A stretch of DNA of 43,244 nt, taken from positions 1-43,244 of the forward strand of contig CALKWG010000310.1 of assembly GCA_938004315.1 (NCBI GenBank), in the 5' to 3' direction. Origin of the DNA: an uncultured Spirochaetaceae bacterium (lineage in GTDB: Bacteria; Spirochaetota; Spirochaetia; Treponematales; UBA12059). The notes under the pieces were generated by a model. That model ran no database searches. It saw only the letters and a list, made by a program, of their open reading frames with translations, and was not told the DNA's origin. Position numbers and translations under genes: made by a program. This document shows positions 14,717 to 22,677 of the stretch, one piece after another (position 1 is the first letter of the stretch; each line of letters begins with the position of its first letter).

Positions 14717-15900
14717 GGAAGTTCCTCGAGCGGGCGCTCGACCGCGTCTCGCGAATGAACGAGGAGTCGATACGCGGCCTCATACGGGTGCTCGCCGACG
14801 AGAACGACCGCCTGGAGACCGTACTCGACTCTATGCTGGACGGCATCGTCGTCTGCGGCGTGAACCACGTCCCCATACTCATCAATAAGGCGGCCGAGCG
14901 CCTCGTGCCGCTGTCGCAGGCGGAGCTGTTCGAGGCGCCGCTCTGGGTGGGCGTACGCGACGAGGAGCTCGCCGCGTTCTTCCACCGCTGCCTCTCGGCC
15001 GAGGAGAGCGTCCTAGACCGGGAGTTCTCCCTCGAGCGCTCGGATCGCACCCTCATCGTCGCCGTGAGCGTCACCCCCTTGGTCAAGGAGGGCCGTATCC
15101 ACGGCACCCTCGTCCATATCGAAGAGACCACGGACAAGCGCTCGCGCGAGGCGAGGCTGCGGCGGGCCGAGAGCCTGGCGTCACTCACGACCCTCGCCGC
15201 CGGCGTGGCGCACGAGATCAAGAACCCCCTGGGCTCCCTGAGCATCCACGTCCAACTGGTACGAAAGGCCCTGGGGCCCGAGCCGGACGAGGCCGTGCTG
15301 CGCTACCTCGAGGTGGTGAACGAGGAGATCGACCGGCTGAACCGCATCGTCGTCGACTTCCTCTTCGCCGTGCGCCCCATGGATATCGTGCCCATCAACG
15401 ACGACCCCAACGCCCTCGTGCATGAGCTGGCCGATTTCGTCCGCGAGGAGGCGCGCTCCGGCGGCGTCGAGCTCGACGAACGCTACGCCGAGGGGCTGAA
15501 GCCCATCCCTATCGACAAGCGCTACCTAAAACAGGCGCTCTTGAACTTGGTAAAAAACGCCCTGGCGGCCATGCCCGAGGGCGGCACGCTCTCGCTCTCC
15601 ACCGAGCGGGTCGGCGACGAGCTGCGCATCGTCGTCAAGGACAGCGGCGTAGGCATCCCCGAGGAGAAGCTCGGCAAGATCTTCGAACCCTACTACACCA
15701 CGAAGGAGAACGGCACCGGCTTGGGCCTGACCATCGCGTACAAGGTCGTCAAAGAGCACGGCGGCGATATGGCCGTGCGCTCCAAGCCCGGGCAGGGCTC
15801 GATCTTCACCATCAGCCTTCCCATACCCCAGGGCGAGAGGAAGCAGATATCGTCGGGCGACGCGTCGGGCGACGCACCCGGCCCGGAGGGTGGATCATGA
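14713..15900 (+). CDS. NtrB/AtoS-type sensor histidine kinase (soluble)
   Basis: 395 residues from the ATG that overlaps the preceding stop (ATGA). There is no membrane segment, so it senses a cytoplasmic signal. Residues ~30-140 look like a PAS domain (LETVLDSMLDGIVVCGVNHV to GTLVHIEETTD). The dimerisation/phosphoacceptor helix LTTLAAGVAHEIKNPLGSLS carries His167. The ATPase part has the N box (QALLNLVKNALAAMPEGG), G1 (DSGVGIPEEKLGKIFEPYY) and G2 (GTGLGLTIAYKVV). The short tail after residue ~375 is a Gly/Asp/Ser repeat. It overlaps its response-regulator gene by 4 bases. The pair corresponds in context to the treponemal AtoS/AtoC system next to murG, as far as I recall. Confidence 0.9.
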   Translation: MRKFLERALDRVSRMNEESIRGLIRVLADENDRLETVLDSMLDGIVVCGVNHVPILINKAAERLVPLSQAELFEAPLWVGVRDEELAAFFHRCLSAEESVLDREFSLERSDRTLIVAVSVTPLVKEGRIHGTLVHIEETTDKRSREARLRRAESLASLTTLAAGVAHEIKNPLGSLSIHVQLVRKALGPEPDEAVLRYLEVVNEEIDRLNRIVVDFLFAVRPMDIVPINDDPNALVHELADFVREEARSGGVELDERYAEGLKPIPIDKRYLKQALLNLVKNALAAMPEGGTLSLSTERVGDELRIVVKDSGVGIPEEKLGKIFEPYYTTKENGTGLGLTIAYKVVKEHGGDMAVRSKPGQGSIFTISLPIPQGERKQISSGDASGDAPGPEGGS

Positions 15901-17258
15901 AATTCACGATACTGGTCGTAGACGACGAGAAGAACATACGCGAGGGGCTGGCCGAATACCTACGCATGGAGGGCTACGAGCTCAAGACAGCCGCCGACGG
16001 CCGCGAGGGCTTCGCCGCGGTGGAGGCCGGCGAGGTCGACCTCGTCATCACCGACCTGCGCATGCCGGCCATGTCGGGGGGCGAGCTCCTCCGTCAGGTC
16101 GGCTCGCGCTACCCCTCGGTGCCGGTCATCGTCCTCACCGGGCACGGCACGGTCGAGGACGCCGTCGACGCGATGCGTAACGGCGCGTATGATTTCATAA
16201 CTAAGCCCGTAAACCTGGACCACCTCTCGCTGCTCGTGAAGCGGGCCCTGGAGCGGCGCGAGCTGGCCAGGCGCAACGAGGAGCTGGCCGAGGAGGTGGA
16301 GCGCCAGAGGCGCGCCTCCAGCATCGTCGGCAGGAGCCCGGCCATCAGCCGCATCTTCGAGCTGGTGCGCAAGGTGGCGCCGACCAAGGCCAGCGTGCTC
16401 ATCACCGGCGAGAGCGGCGTGGGCAAGGAGCTCGTGGCCGACGCCCTGCATAACCTCTCGCCGCGCGCCGACAAGCCCTTCGTCAAGGTGCACTGCGCCG
16501 CCCTGGCCGAGTCGCTCCTTGAAAGCGAGCTCTTCGGCCACGAGAAGGGCAGCTTCACCGGCGCCCAGGCGCGCAAGAAGGGCCGCTTCGAGCTGGCCCA
16601 CGAGGGCACGCTCTTCCTGGACGAGATCGGCGAGATCAACCAGAACGTCCAGATCAAGATCCTGCGCGTGCTGCAGGAGAAGCGCTTCGAGCGCGTCGGC
16701 GGCGAGGAGAGCCTGGAGGTCGACGTACGCGTCATCGCGGCGACCAACCGCGACCTTAAGGAGGAGATCCAGAAGGGGAGCTTCCGCGAGGACCTCTACT
16801 ACCGCCTGAACGTCGTAAATATACACGTGCCGCCCCTTAGGGAGCGCAAGGATGACATCCCCCTCTTGGCCGCCGCCTTCCTCCGGGAGTTCGCCGAGGA
16901 TAACGGCAAGGGCCTGGACGGCTTCGACCCCAAGGCGCGCGCCGCGCTCTACGCCTACCCCTGGCCGGGCAACGTCCGCGAGCTACGCAACTGCATCGAG
17001 AGCGCGGTCGTAATGGCCTCCGGGCCCTTGGTCGGTTTGGACGACCTGCCGCCGGGCATACGCAAGAGCGCGGAGGAGAGCGTCGTGCGTATCCCGATAG
17101 GCTCGTCCTTGGCGGACGCCGAGAGGGCGCTCATCCGGGATACCCTGGCGGCCTGCGGCGGCAACAAGAGCCGTACCGCCGAGACCCTGGGCATAGGCCG
17201 CAAGACGCTGTACCAGAAGATCCAGGAATACGCGCTGGAGCCGGATTCGGGGGACTAG
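15897..17258 (+). CDS. NtrC-family sigma-54-dependent response regulator
   Basis: 453 residues. The receiver domain has acidic Asp9/Asp10, phosphoacceptor Asp53 (VITDLRMP) and Lys103 (ITKP). The AAA+ domain has Walker A GESGVGKE (171-178), Walker B GTLFLDEIGE, and the arginine-finger region FREDLYYRLNVV. The sigma-54 contact loop reads GSFTGA (218-223) rather than GAFTGA. The C-terminal Fis-type helix-turn-helix is GNKSRTAETLGIGRKTLYQK. It should activate sigma-54 promoters when phosphorylated by the kinase encoded just upstream. It is the last gene of the pgi operon, and no intrinsic terminator lies in the 34 bases before the convergent J-domain gene. Confidence 0.94.
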   Translation: MKFTILVVDDEKNIREGLAEYLRMEGYELKTAADGREGFAAVEAGEVDLVITDLRMPAMSGGELLRQVGSRYPSVPVIVLTGHGTVEDAVDAMRNGAYDFITKPVNLDHLSLLVKRALERRELARRNEELAEEVERQRRASSIVGRSPAISRIFELVRKVAPTKASVLITGESGVGKELVADALHNLSPRADKPFVKVHCAALAESLLESELFGHEKGSFTGAQARKKGRFELAHEGTLFLDEIGEINQNVQIKILRVLQEKRFERVGGEESLEVDVRVIAATNRDLKEEIQKGSFREDLYYRLNVVNIHVPPLRERKDDIPLLAAAFLREFAEDNGKGLDGFDPKARAALYAYPWPGNVRELRNCIESAVVMASGPLVGLDDLPPGIRKSAEESVVRIPIGSSLADAERALIRDTLAACGGNKSRTAETLGIGRKTLYQKIQEYALEPDSGD

Positions 17259-17292
17259 CCCCGAGGGCGATGGCCCCCCGACGGCTCGACGG

Positions 17293-17916
17293 CTAGGAGT
17301 GCGAGGCGTTCGCGGCCTCTATGCGCGAGCGCAGCTCCCGGGCGGCCAGGCGCCGCAGGGGATCCTCGTCCGCCGCGGCGGCCTCGAGCGCCGGGAGGAA
17401 GATGGCGTCGCCGGTGGCGCGCGCAGCCTCCAATACCGCGTCCCTCAGGGCGGGCCCCTGCCGTAGGTAGGCGCTCGCCAGCTCGGCGGCGCCCTGGGCC
17501 AGGCCCAAGGCCGCGGCGGCCCGTACGCAGGCCCCGGCCACCGAGGGGTCGGGGTCGTAGAGCCCCTTGCGGAGGAACACCCAGGCGCTCCGCTTGCCCG
17601 AAAGCCCCAGGTATCGGGCGGCCCGAGCCCGGTCCTCGGCGGCCCGCCCCTCCCCCAGGATGCGGCCGAGCTCGAAGAGGTCCTCGGGATCCGAGGCGGG
17701 CAGCGGCCGGAGGGCCGCGACCGGCCGCTCGGGTAGCGGCATGGCCGAGATGAACTTATACGCGCGGTTGATCCTGGCGAAGCGCCCGGCCGTGCGCGGG
17801 TCGCGGGACGTGTCGGGATGGAAGCGCATGCTCAGATTGCGGTACGCGCGCTTGATCTCCTGGGAGGGGACGCCGGGCTCCAGGCCGAGCGCGACGTACG
17901 GGCTCCTGTCGTTCAT
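17293..17916 (-). CDS. J-domain protein with HEAT-like repeats
   Basis: 207 residues starting at 17916, where GGAGG is 8 bases upstream; the ATG at 17922 is only 2 bases from that site. Residues ~3-60 are a J domain (SPYVALGLEPGVPSQEIKRA, then MRFHPDTSRDP) with the HPD tripeptide that stimulates Hsp70 ATPase. There is no Gly/Phe or zinc-finger region, so it is not a DnaJ orthologue. Residues ~90-205 form Ala/Leu-rich helical pairs (FLRKGLYDPDPSVAGACVRA, FLPALEAAAADEDPLRRLAA) typical of HEAT/PBS-lyase repeats, which bind proteins. It directly follows the Hsp70-like gene, which implies a dedicated co-chaperone. Confidence 0.85.
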   Translation of the reverse strand: MNDRSPYVALGLEPGVPSQEIKRAYRNLSMRFHPDTSRDPRTAGRFARINRAYKFISAMPLPERPVAALRPLPASDPEDLFELGRILGEGRAAEDRARAARYLGLSGKRSAWVFLRKGLYDPDPSVAGACVRAAAALGLAQGAAELASAYLRQGPALRDAVLEAARATGDAIFLPALEAAAADEDPLRRLAARELRSRIEAANASHS

Positions 17917-17918
17917 GG

Positions 17919-19667
17919 TCATGACCTCCGGGGCGGGCGGGCCGCTATCTCCGCCAAGAGCCCCTCGAGGAGGGTGGCGCAGCGCCCCGCCTTCTCATTA
18001 TCGGCCGCCCGCGCCGCTTCCGTAGCCATGGACGAAAGCTCCTCGAGCTCGGCGGAGAGGAGACCGTCGAGCTTGGCCGCTTCGGCCTCGCGCTTGGCGC
18101 GCGCCGCTAGCGACAGGGCCCGGTCCGCGGGCGAAAGGAGCTCGTCGCGGCCTTCGAAGAACCTGACCGACTGCTCCGCCCCGGTATCGAGGTCCTTGGC
18201 GCCGACGAGGAGGAGGTCGCCCTCGTCGAGGGAGAATTCGACCAGGATACGCGGCTCGCCGCGCCTGGCCGCCCGGATGCCGGGGAGGAGGAAACGCCCG
18301 ACCGATACGGGCTCGGCGTCCGGCGCGGCGGCTAGGCCCGGGCCGGAGGCTTCGCCCCCGTCGTATTGCATGACGTGCATCTCGACCGACTTCTGGTAAT
18401 CCTCGACCGTCGTGAAGACGCGCTGGCCGAGGGCGGGGAGGGGCTCTCCCTTCTTGATGAGCGGGATGAAGCCGCCGCCGTCTATCTCGAGCCCGAAGCT
18501 CCTCGAGCAGAGGTCGGTAAACTCGAAGCCCGCCACCGAGCGGGGTAAGCGGCCTTCTAGACGAGCCGCCTCTACCGCGGCGCCGAGCGCCACCAACTCC
18601 TCGGGGTTGACGCGGGGGTCCGGCGCCCTGCCGCAGAGCTCGGCGACCATGCCGGCGACGAGCGGTATCCTGGAGCTACCGCCCGAGAGCACGAGCGCGT
18701 CGGCCCGTTCGGCGCCCGCCGCGGCCAGGACCCGTCGGGTAAGCTCGAGGCTGCGCTCGATGAACGGCCTGGCGAGCTCCTCGAAGCGGGCGCGGCCGAT
18801 CGTCACGCTCGGATGCAGGACCCCGCCCGGGCCCCGGAGGAAGGGCACGGCGACGACGGCCTCCTCGCGGGACGAGAGCTCTATCTTGGCCTTCTCGCAG
18901 AGGTCCAGGAGCATGCGCGCCAGGTAGGGGTCGTCGTCGGGCTTTATCCCGAAATCGGACTCGAAGCGGCCGGCCGTCTCGCGGTACAGCGCGGCGTCCA
19001 GGTCCATGCCGCCCAAGCCGTCGTCCCCCTCGGAGGCCAGCACGCGGCATGACGAGCCGCGGCTACGCAGGGCGGTCGCGTCGAAGGTGCCGCCGCCGAA
19101 ATCGTAGACGAGTATGAGCCGGTCATCGCCGGCGCTCGGATCCGGCGCCGCGGCATCGCCGCCGCCGGCCCGCTCCGGCCCGGCCGACGCTAGGAGCCAA
19201 GCCCTGGCCAAGGCCGCGGCCGTCGGCTCGTTCATGACGCGGCGGACCCGTATGCCTGCGCGTCGCGCAGCCTCGCGGACGGCCCGTCGCTGGGGGTCGG
19301 AGAAGCGCGCCGGCACGGTTACCACCGCCTGTAGCTCGTCGACCCCGAGGAAGGCCTGCGCGTCGCGCCTCAGCTTCGAGAAGACGGCGGCCGCGAGCTC
19401 CTCGGCGTCGTAGGCCGTTCCGCCGAGGACGGGCCGGCCGCCCTTGCCTAAGAGACGCTTGACGCCGGCGAGCGCCTTGGACGGATCCGCCAGCGCCTGG
19501 TTCCTGGCCGATTCGCCCACGAGGAAGCGGCCGCCGGAGTCGAGCGCCACGACGGACGGCGTATGCCTGTCGCCGCGTTCGTTCGGAATGATGAGCGGCG
19601 CGTCGCCGTCCATCCAGGCGACGAGGCTGTTCGTGGTGCCGAAGTCGATGCCGACCGCCTTCATCAT
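17919..19667 (-). CDS. Hsp70 (DnaK) paralogue
   Basis: 582 residues, shorter than DnaK (~640). The nucleotide-binding domain is intact: VGIDFGTTNSLVAW, VVTVPARFSDPQRRAVREAA, VMNEPTAAALA, YDFGGGTFDAT, and ALVLSGGSSRIPLV. There is a Gly/Ala/Asp-rich insert (about residues 163-180) just before the second phosphate loop. The substrate-binding beta domain is recognisable (FGLEIDGGGFIPLIKKGEPL, VFTTVEDYQKSVEMHVMQYD, FLLPGIRAARRGEP, LVGAKDLDTG). The helical lid is short and ends in ARPPRRS with no EEVD-like tail. It overlaps the stop of the upstream SwrB-like gene by 4 bases. A specialised chaperone rather than the housekeeping DnaK is most likely. Confidence 0.9.
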   Translation of the reverse strand: MMKAVGIDFGTTNSLVAWMDGDAPLIIPNERGDRHTPSVVALDSGGRFLVGESARNQALADPSKALAGVKRLLGKGGRPVLGGTAYDAEELAAAVFSKLRRDAQAFLGVDELQAVVTVPARFSDPQRRAVREAARRAGIRVRRVMNEPTAAALARAWLLASAGPERAGGGDAAAPDPSAGDDRLILVYDFGGGTFDATALRSRGSSCRVLASEGDDGLGGMDLDAALYRETAGRFESDFGIKPDDDPYLARMLLDLCEKAKIELSSREEAVVAVPFLRGPGGVLHPSVTIGRARFEELARPFIERSLELTRRVLAAAGAERADALVLSGGSSRIPLVAGMVAELCGRAPDPRVNPEELVALGAAVEAARLEGRLPRSVAGFEFTDLCSRSFGLEIDGGGFIPLIKKGEPLPALGQRVFTTVEDYQKSVEMHVMQYDGGEASGPGLAAAPDAEPVSVGRFLLPGIRAARRGEPRILVEFSLDEGDLLLVGAKDLDTGAEQSVRFFEGRDELLSPADRALSLAARAKREAEAAKLDGLLSAELEELSSMATEAARAADNEKAGRCATLLEGLLAEIAARPPRRS

Positions 19668-20377
19668 AGCCCGCCCGAGCCCGAGCGGCTCTCCTCCATC
19701 GCTATGGCTATCTCGACCTCGGATCGGTGCGCCCCCAGGTTCGCCGCTATAGCGTCGGCCGACAAACCCTTCCGGTAGAGCCGGATGACGCGATCGGGGA
19801 AGCTCTCCTCGGCCTCGAACTGCCGCTGGGACAGCTTGACGAAGGGAACGCCGTCCCGCCCCGGGGATCCCGCCTCTCGCCGTTCTGAGGGAATCCCGTC
19901 AGGCGGCGGGCCGTCATAGGCGCCGGCCGCGGGCTTCGCCGCGGCGCCGGGCTTCGCATCGGCCCCCGGGACGGCGGCTGAGAACGCGAACTCGTCGCTC
20001 GGGAGGCCGCGCCGATCGTAGGCGACCGGCGCGGCGCGGCGCGGCTGCGGCGCATAGCCGGACGGTTCATCCGCCGGTCCGGTCGCCGCGCGCGCCGTCA
20101 TGCCGCCCGCCTGGGCGGGGCGCTCGCGCGACAGCAGGGCCAGGCGCTTATCGGTCTCCGCCAGGGCGGCCTTGAGCTCGCCCAGCTTGTCCTCGACGAT
20201 GGTGAGGTTCCTATCGGTCGTGGCGTCGAGCTCGGCGATCAGGGCGGCTACGTCTCGCCTGGCGGCCGCGACGGCGCCGTCCTCGTCGGCCAGGCGCTTA
20301 AGGTAACGGCGTACCCAGAGTATCGTAACGGCGGCTATCAAGGCCTGCGCGGCTAGGAGGTAGGGTAAGGCGTCCAT
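19664..20377 (-). CDS. SwrB/DUF6115-like membrane-anchored protein
   Basis: 237 residues. Residues ~5-22 form one N-terminal membrane helix (LLAAQALIAAVTILWV). Residues ~30-85 are a predicted coiled coil (VAALIAELDATTDRNLTIVE and on). A long Pro/Ala/Gly-rich disordered stretch follows (~90-175). Residues ~197-226 (VIRLYRKGLSADAIAANLGA, then HRSEVEIAI) form a small helix-turn-helix-like motif. This anchor, coiled coil, linker and YxKGLSxxxIAxxLGxxxxEVE arrangement is that of SwrB/DUF6115 proteins, which in Bacillus lie just downstream of sigD and promote flagellar export-gate activation. Here it lies three genes after fliA. The assignment rests on architecture and motif, not on a search. Confidence 0.65.
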   Translation of the reverse strand: MDALPYLLAAQALIAAVTILWVRRYLKRLADEDGAVAAARRDVAALIAELDATTDRNLTIVEDKLGELKAALAETDKRLALLSRERPAQAGGMTARAATGPADEPSGYAPQPRRAAPVAYDRRGLPSDEFAFSAAVPGADAKPGAAAKPAAGAYDGPPPDGIPSERREAGSPGRDGVPFVKLSQRQFEAEESFPDRVIRLYRKGLSADAIAANLGAHRSEVEIAIAMEESRSGSGGL

Positions 20378-20380
20378 AGC

Positions 20381-20707
20381 TCAACCCGATATATCGACGT
20401 GCCCGCCCAAGGCGGGGTCCTTGACCGTCTCGGCGCCCGGCGCGTCATCTTCCTCGGCCTCTCGGCGCTTGCCCTCGCGGCGTTCGGCGCCGGCCTCTCC
20501 TTCTTCCTTCTCGCGCACGGCCTCGGCGCCCTTCTGGTCGTCGGTTACGGGCTTGACCGAGCGCGCCGACTCGTCGACCTTCTTCTGTACGGCGGCGCCG
20601 TGCAGGGCCTGTTGGAGGGCGGCGCCCTCCTTCTCGACCGTCTGCTGCTTGGCGACGCGGTCCATCTGGAGGAAGAGGGTTTGGAGGTCTATCGGCTTAA
20701 TGGGCAT
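20381..20707 (-). CDS. Small conserved flagellar-cluster protein of unknown function
   Basis: 108 residues with no membrane segment. The first ~45 residues (PIKPIDLQTLFLQMDRVAKQ, then ALQQALHGAAVQKK) are ordered and helical, and resemble short proteins I recall beside fapA in spirochaetes and clostridia. The rest is a highly charged Glu/Lys/Arg tail ending in an acidic AEEDDAPGAE. It overlaps the 3' end of fapA by 11 bases and is 3 bases from the SwrB-like gene, so it belongs to the same transcript. The function is not known to me. Confidence 0.72.
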   Translation of the reverse strand: MPIKPIDLQTLFLQMDRVAKQQTVEKEGAALQQALHGAAVQKKVDESARSVKPVTDDQKGAEAVREKEEGEAGAERREGKRREAEEDDAPGAETVKDPALGGHVDISG

Positions 20708-22676
20708 CGGGCGGCCCCCTCCTGATGGCCTCGTCGTCGACTTCCTCGTACTTGGTCGTCTTGATCATCATGTTCTCAAGATAGAAGGTCAGGGCCTTGT
20801 ACTCGTTCTTGATCGGCTCGGTCACGTCCCGGATGACGATCTTGGCGCCGGGGTAGATCCGGCCGGACACGCTCACCTTGCCCTTGACCTTGAGGTTGTT
20901 CAAGTAGTTCTGGATGCCGTCGTACTCAGCCTTAAGGGCGGCGGCCTCACCGGCCGCCTCGTCGCGCTTATGGAGGAGCTCGGCGAGCACCGCCTCCTTG
21001 TCCTCGGCGAGGACCTTGCGCTGCTTCTTCATCTCCTGCAGGGTGCCTATGTTCTTATCGAGCTCGTCGATCTGCCGGTCGACCAGCTTGAGCTTGGCGT
21101 CCAGCTCGTCCTGCCTGGCCTTGCTCTTGGGGTCGCTGCCGACCTCCAAGATGGTCTCCGCGCCGCCGGCGGCGCTGCCTATGGTCTTGGCGTTGATCTC
21201 CTCGCAGGCCCGGTAGCGGCCGCCTACGATGGCGGCGTGCTTGCCGCCGGAGCATACGATGCGCTTATCCGCGGTGACGTCCGAATTGATGACGCTCTGC
21301 GTCACGATGACGTTCTCGCCGGCGACCACGATGGCGTTCTCTATGAATTTGGCCCAGACGTTCTTGCCTGCCGTGATGGTGCCGGCGCCCTTCCCGGCGA
21401 CGCCCTGATGGATGATGATGTCGCCCTCGGCCGAGAGCTCGGCCTTGCCGACGTTGCCGCGTATCTCGATATTGCCGGTGGCCTTGACCGAGAAGCCGTC
21501 CTGCACCGAGCCGTTGACGATGATGGTGCCGAGGAAGAACTGGTTGCCGGACTTGAGGTCGACGTCGCCGTTGATGCTGTAGACGGTCTCGACGTTGATC
21601 TTGCCGCCTATGAAGGTGGCCTCGCCGTTGACGTCGGCGATGATGGTGAGGCCGTCGTCGCCGGCGTGCACGTTCTTGCCTAGGGGCAAGGCCAGGTCTT
21701 TGCCGTTTCGCGCGGGCAGGACCTTGCCGGTGACGGTACGCCCGGCTACGCCCTGCTTGGCCGGTACCTTCTTAGCCAGCACCTGGCCCTCCACCACGTT
21801 CTGCACCAGGTGCAGCTCCTTGTAGTCGATGCGGCCGTTCTTCTCCTCCAGGTGCAGCTTGGAGCGGTCGGTCTCGAAGAGGTACTGCATGCGGGCGTCC
21901 TCGCCGTTGACCGGACGCTGCCCGCGGGCTACCAGGACGGGCGTCTTGAAGGCCGGCTCGTCCTCCAAGCCCTGGACGGCCTCCTCGAGGACGCCGAAGA
22001 TAACCTTGTTATTGCGCAGATAGGCCATGATGATATCGTACGACAAGTCGCAGCCGCCGGCCTGGGGCGGGGTCAGGATGACCGAAGCCTCCATATCCTG
22101 GGCGCCTATATCCACGGTGAGCAGGGCGTCCGCCGCCGGGTTGTGGATGAAGTTGCCGACCGGCACCCATATGCCGGCGGCCTCCTTGACCGTACGGCGT
22201 ACGAGCTCCTCGTCGAAGTCGTGCACGGCCCGCGCGTGCAGCTTGTCCACGGCCTGGCGCTCTTGGGCCTTGCGACCCTTGCCTTGGGGCGGATAGACCT
22301 TGAGGAGGGCTCCGTCCGGCGCCAGGCGCACGTGTACGCCGCCGTCCTTATCCGCTTGCACGGCGTGGACGTCGGTCGGCATATCGATGCCGATGTCGAA
22401 GGCTCCCTCGACCGTGGTCTCGAGCTTCTTCTTCGCCGAACCTTCATACGCGCGGATCTTCCAAGGCTTGCGCCCCACGCCCATGACGCCGGGGTTGCCT
22501 TTCTCGATGAGCTCGTATTCGAGCCTGGCTACGGAGCAATCGAGCTGCACCGAGGCGCTATGCAGGGCGTCTTCCAGGCTCGGGCCCTCGGCGTCCACCG
22601 AGCGCTTCTCCCCGTCCTCGTCAAGGTAGCGGCGCATGAGCTCCCGTACGGCGTCCAAGCCTATGCGCGCCGCCAT
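20697..22676 (-). CDS. fapA: FapA (DUF342) flagellar assembly protein with N-terminal Jag-N-like domain
   Basis: 659 residues. Residues ~20-78 (DAEGPSLEDALHSASVQLDC, VMGVGRKPWKIRAYEG) look like the Jag N-terminal domain. The FapA core follows: the region with GRTVTGKVLPARNGKDLALPL, then a long right-handed beta-helix of short repeats (INGDVDLKSGNQFFLGTIIV, SVKATGNIEIRGNVGKAEL, SAEGDIIIHQGVAGKGAG). Residues ~520-595 are a coiled coil (LDAKLKLVDRQIDELDKNIG). The C-terminus is another short beta segment. FapA proteins are conserved in flagellated clostridia, spirochaetes and some proteobacteria and affect flagellar assembly or placement. One base separates it from the fliA stop, so it is co-transcribed with the sigma-28 gene. 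Confidence 0.87.
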   Translation of the reverse strand: MAARIGLDAVRELMRRYLDEDGEKRSVDAEGPSLEDALHSASVQLDCSVARLEYELIEKGNPGVMGVGRKPWKIRAYEGSAKKKLETTVEGAFDIGIDMPTDVHAVQADKDGGVHVRLAPDGALLKVYPPQGKGRKAQERQAVDKLHARAVHDFDEELVRRTVKEAAGIWVPVGNFIHNPAADALLTVDIGAQDMEASVILTPPQAGGCDLSYDIIMAYLRNNKVIFGVLEEAVQGLEDEPAFKTPVLVARGQRPVNGEDARMQYLFETDRSKLHLEEKNGRIDYKELHLVQNVVEGQVLAKKVPAKQGVAGRTVTGKVLPARNGKDLALPLGKNVHAGDDGLTIIADVNGEATFIGGKINVETVYSINGDVDLKSGNQFFLGTIIVNGSVQDGFSVKATGNIEIRGNVGKAELSAEGDIIIHQGVAGKGAGTITAGKNVWAKFIENAIVVAGENVIVTQSVINSDVTADKRIVCSGGKHAAIVGGRYRACEEINAKTIGSAAGGAETILEVGSDPKSKARQDELDAKLKLVDRQIDELDKNIGTLQEMKKQRKVLAEDKEAVLAELLHKRDEAAGEAAALKAEYDGIQNYLNNLKVKGKVSVSGRIYPGAKIVIRDVTEPIKNEYKALTFYLENMMIKTTKYEEVDDEAIRRGPPDAH

Positions 22677-22677
22677 C

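Noticed and set aside
17256..17296. CTAGCC/GGCTAG arms around the convergent stops as a bidirectional terminator
   Set aside because: The arms are only 6 bases, the loop is about 29 bases, and neither strand has a T tract. Rho-dependent termination is more likely.
20421..21683. Long open frame (~420 codons) on the plus strand opposite fapA
   Set aside because: It is antisense to a well-supported gene, low in complexity, without a ribosome site or recognisable motif. Such long antisense frames are common in GC-rich DNA.
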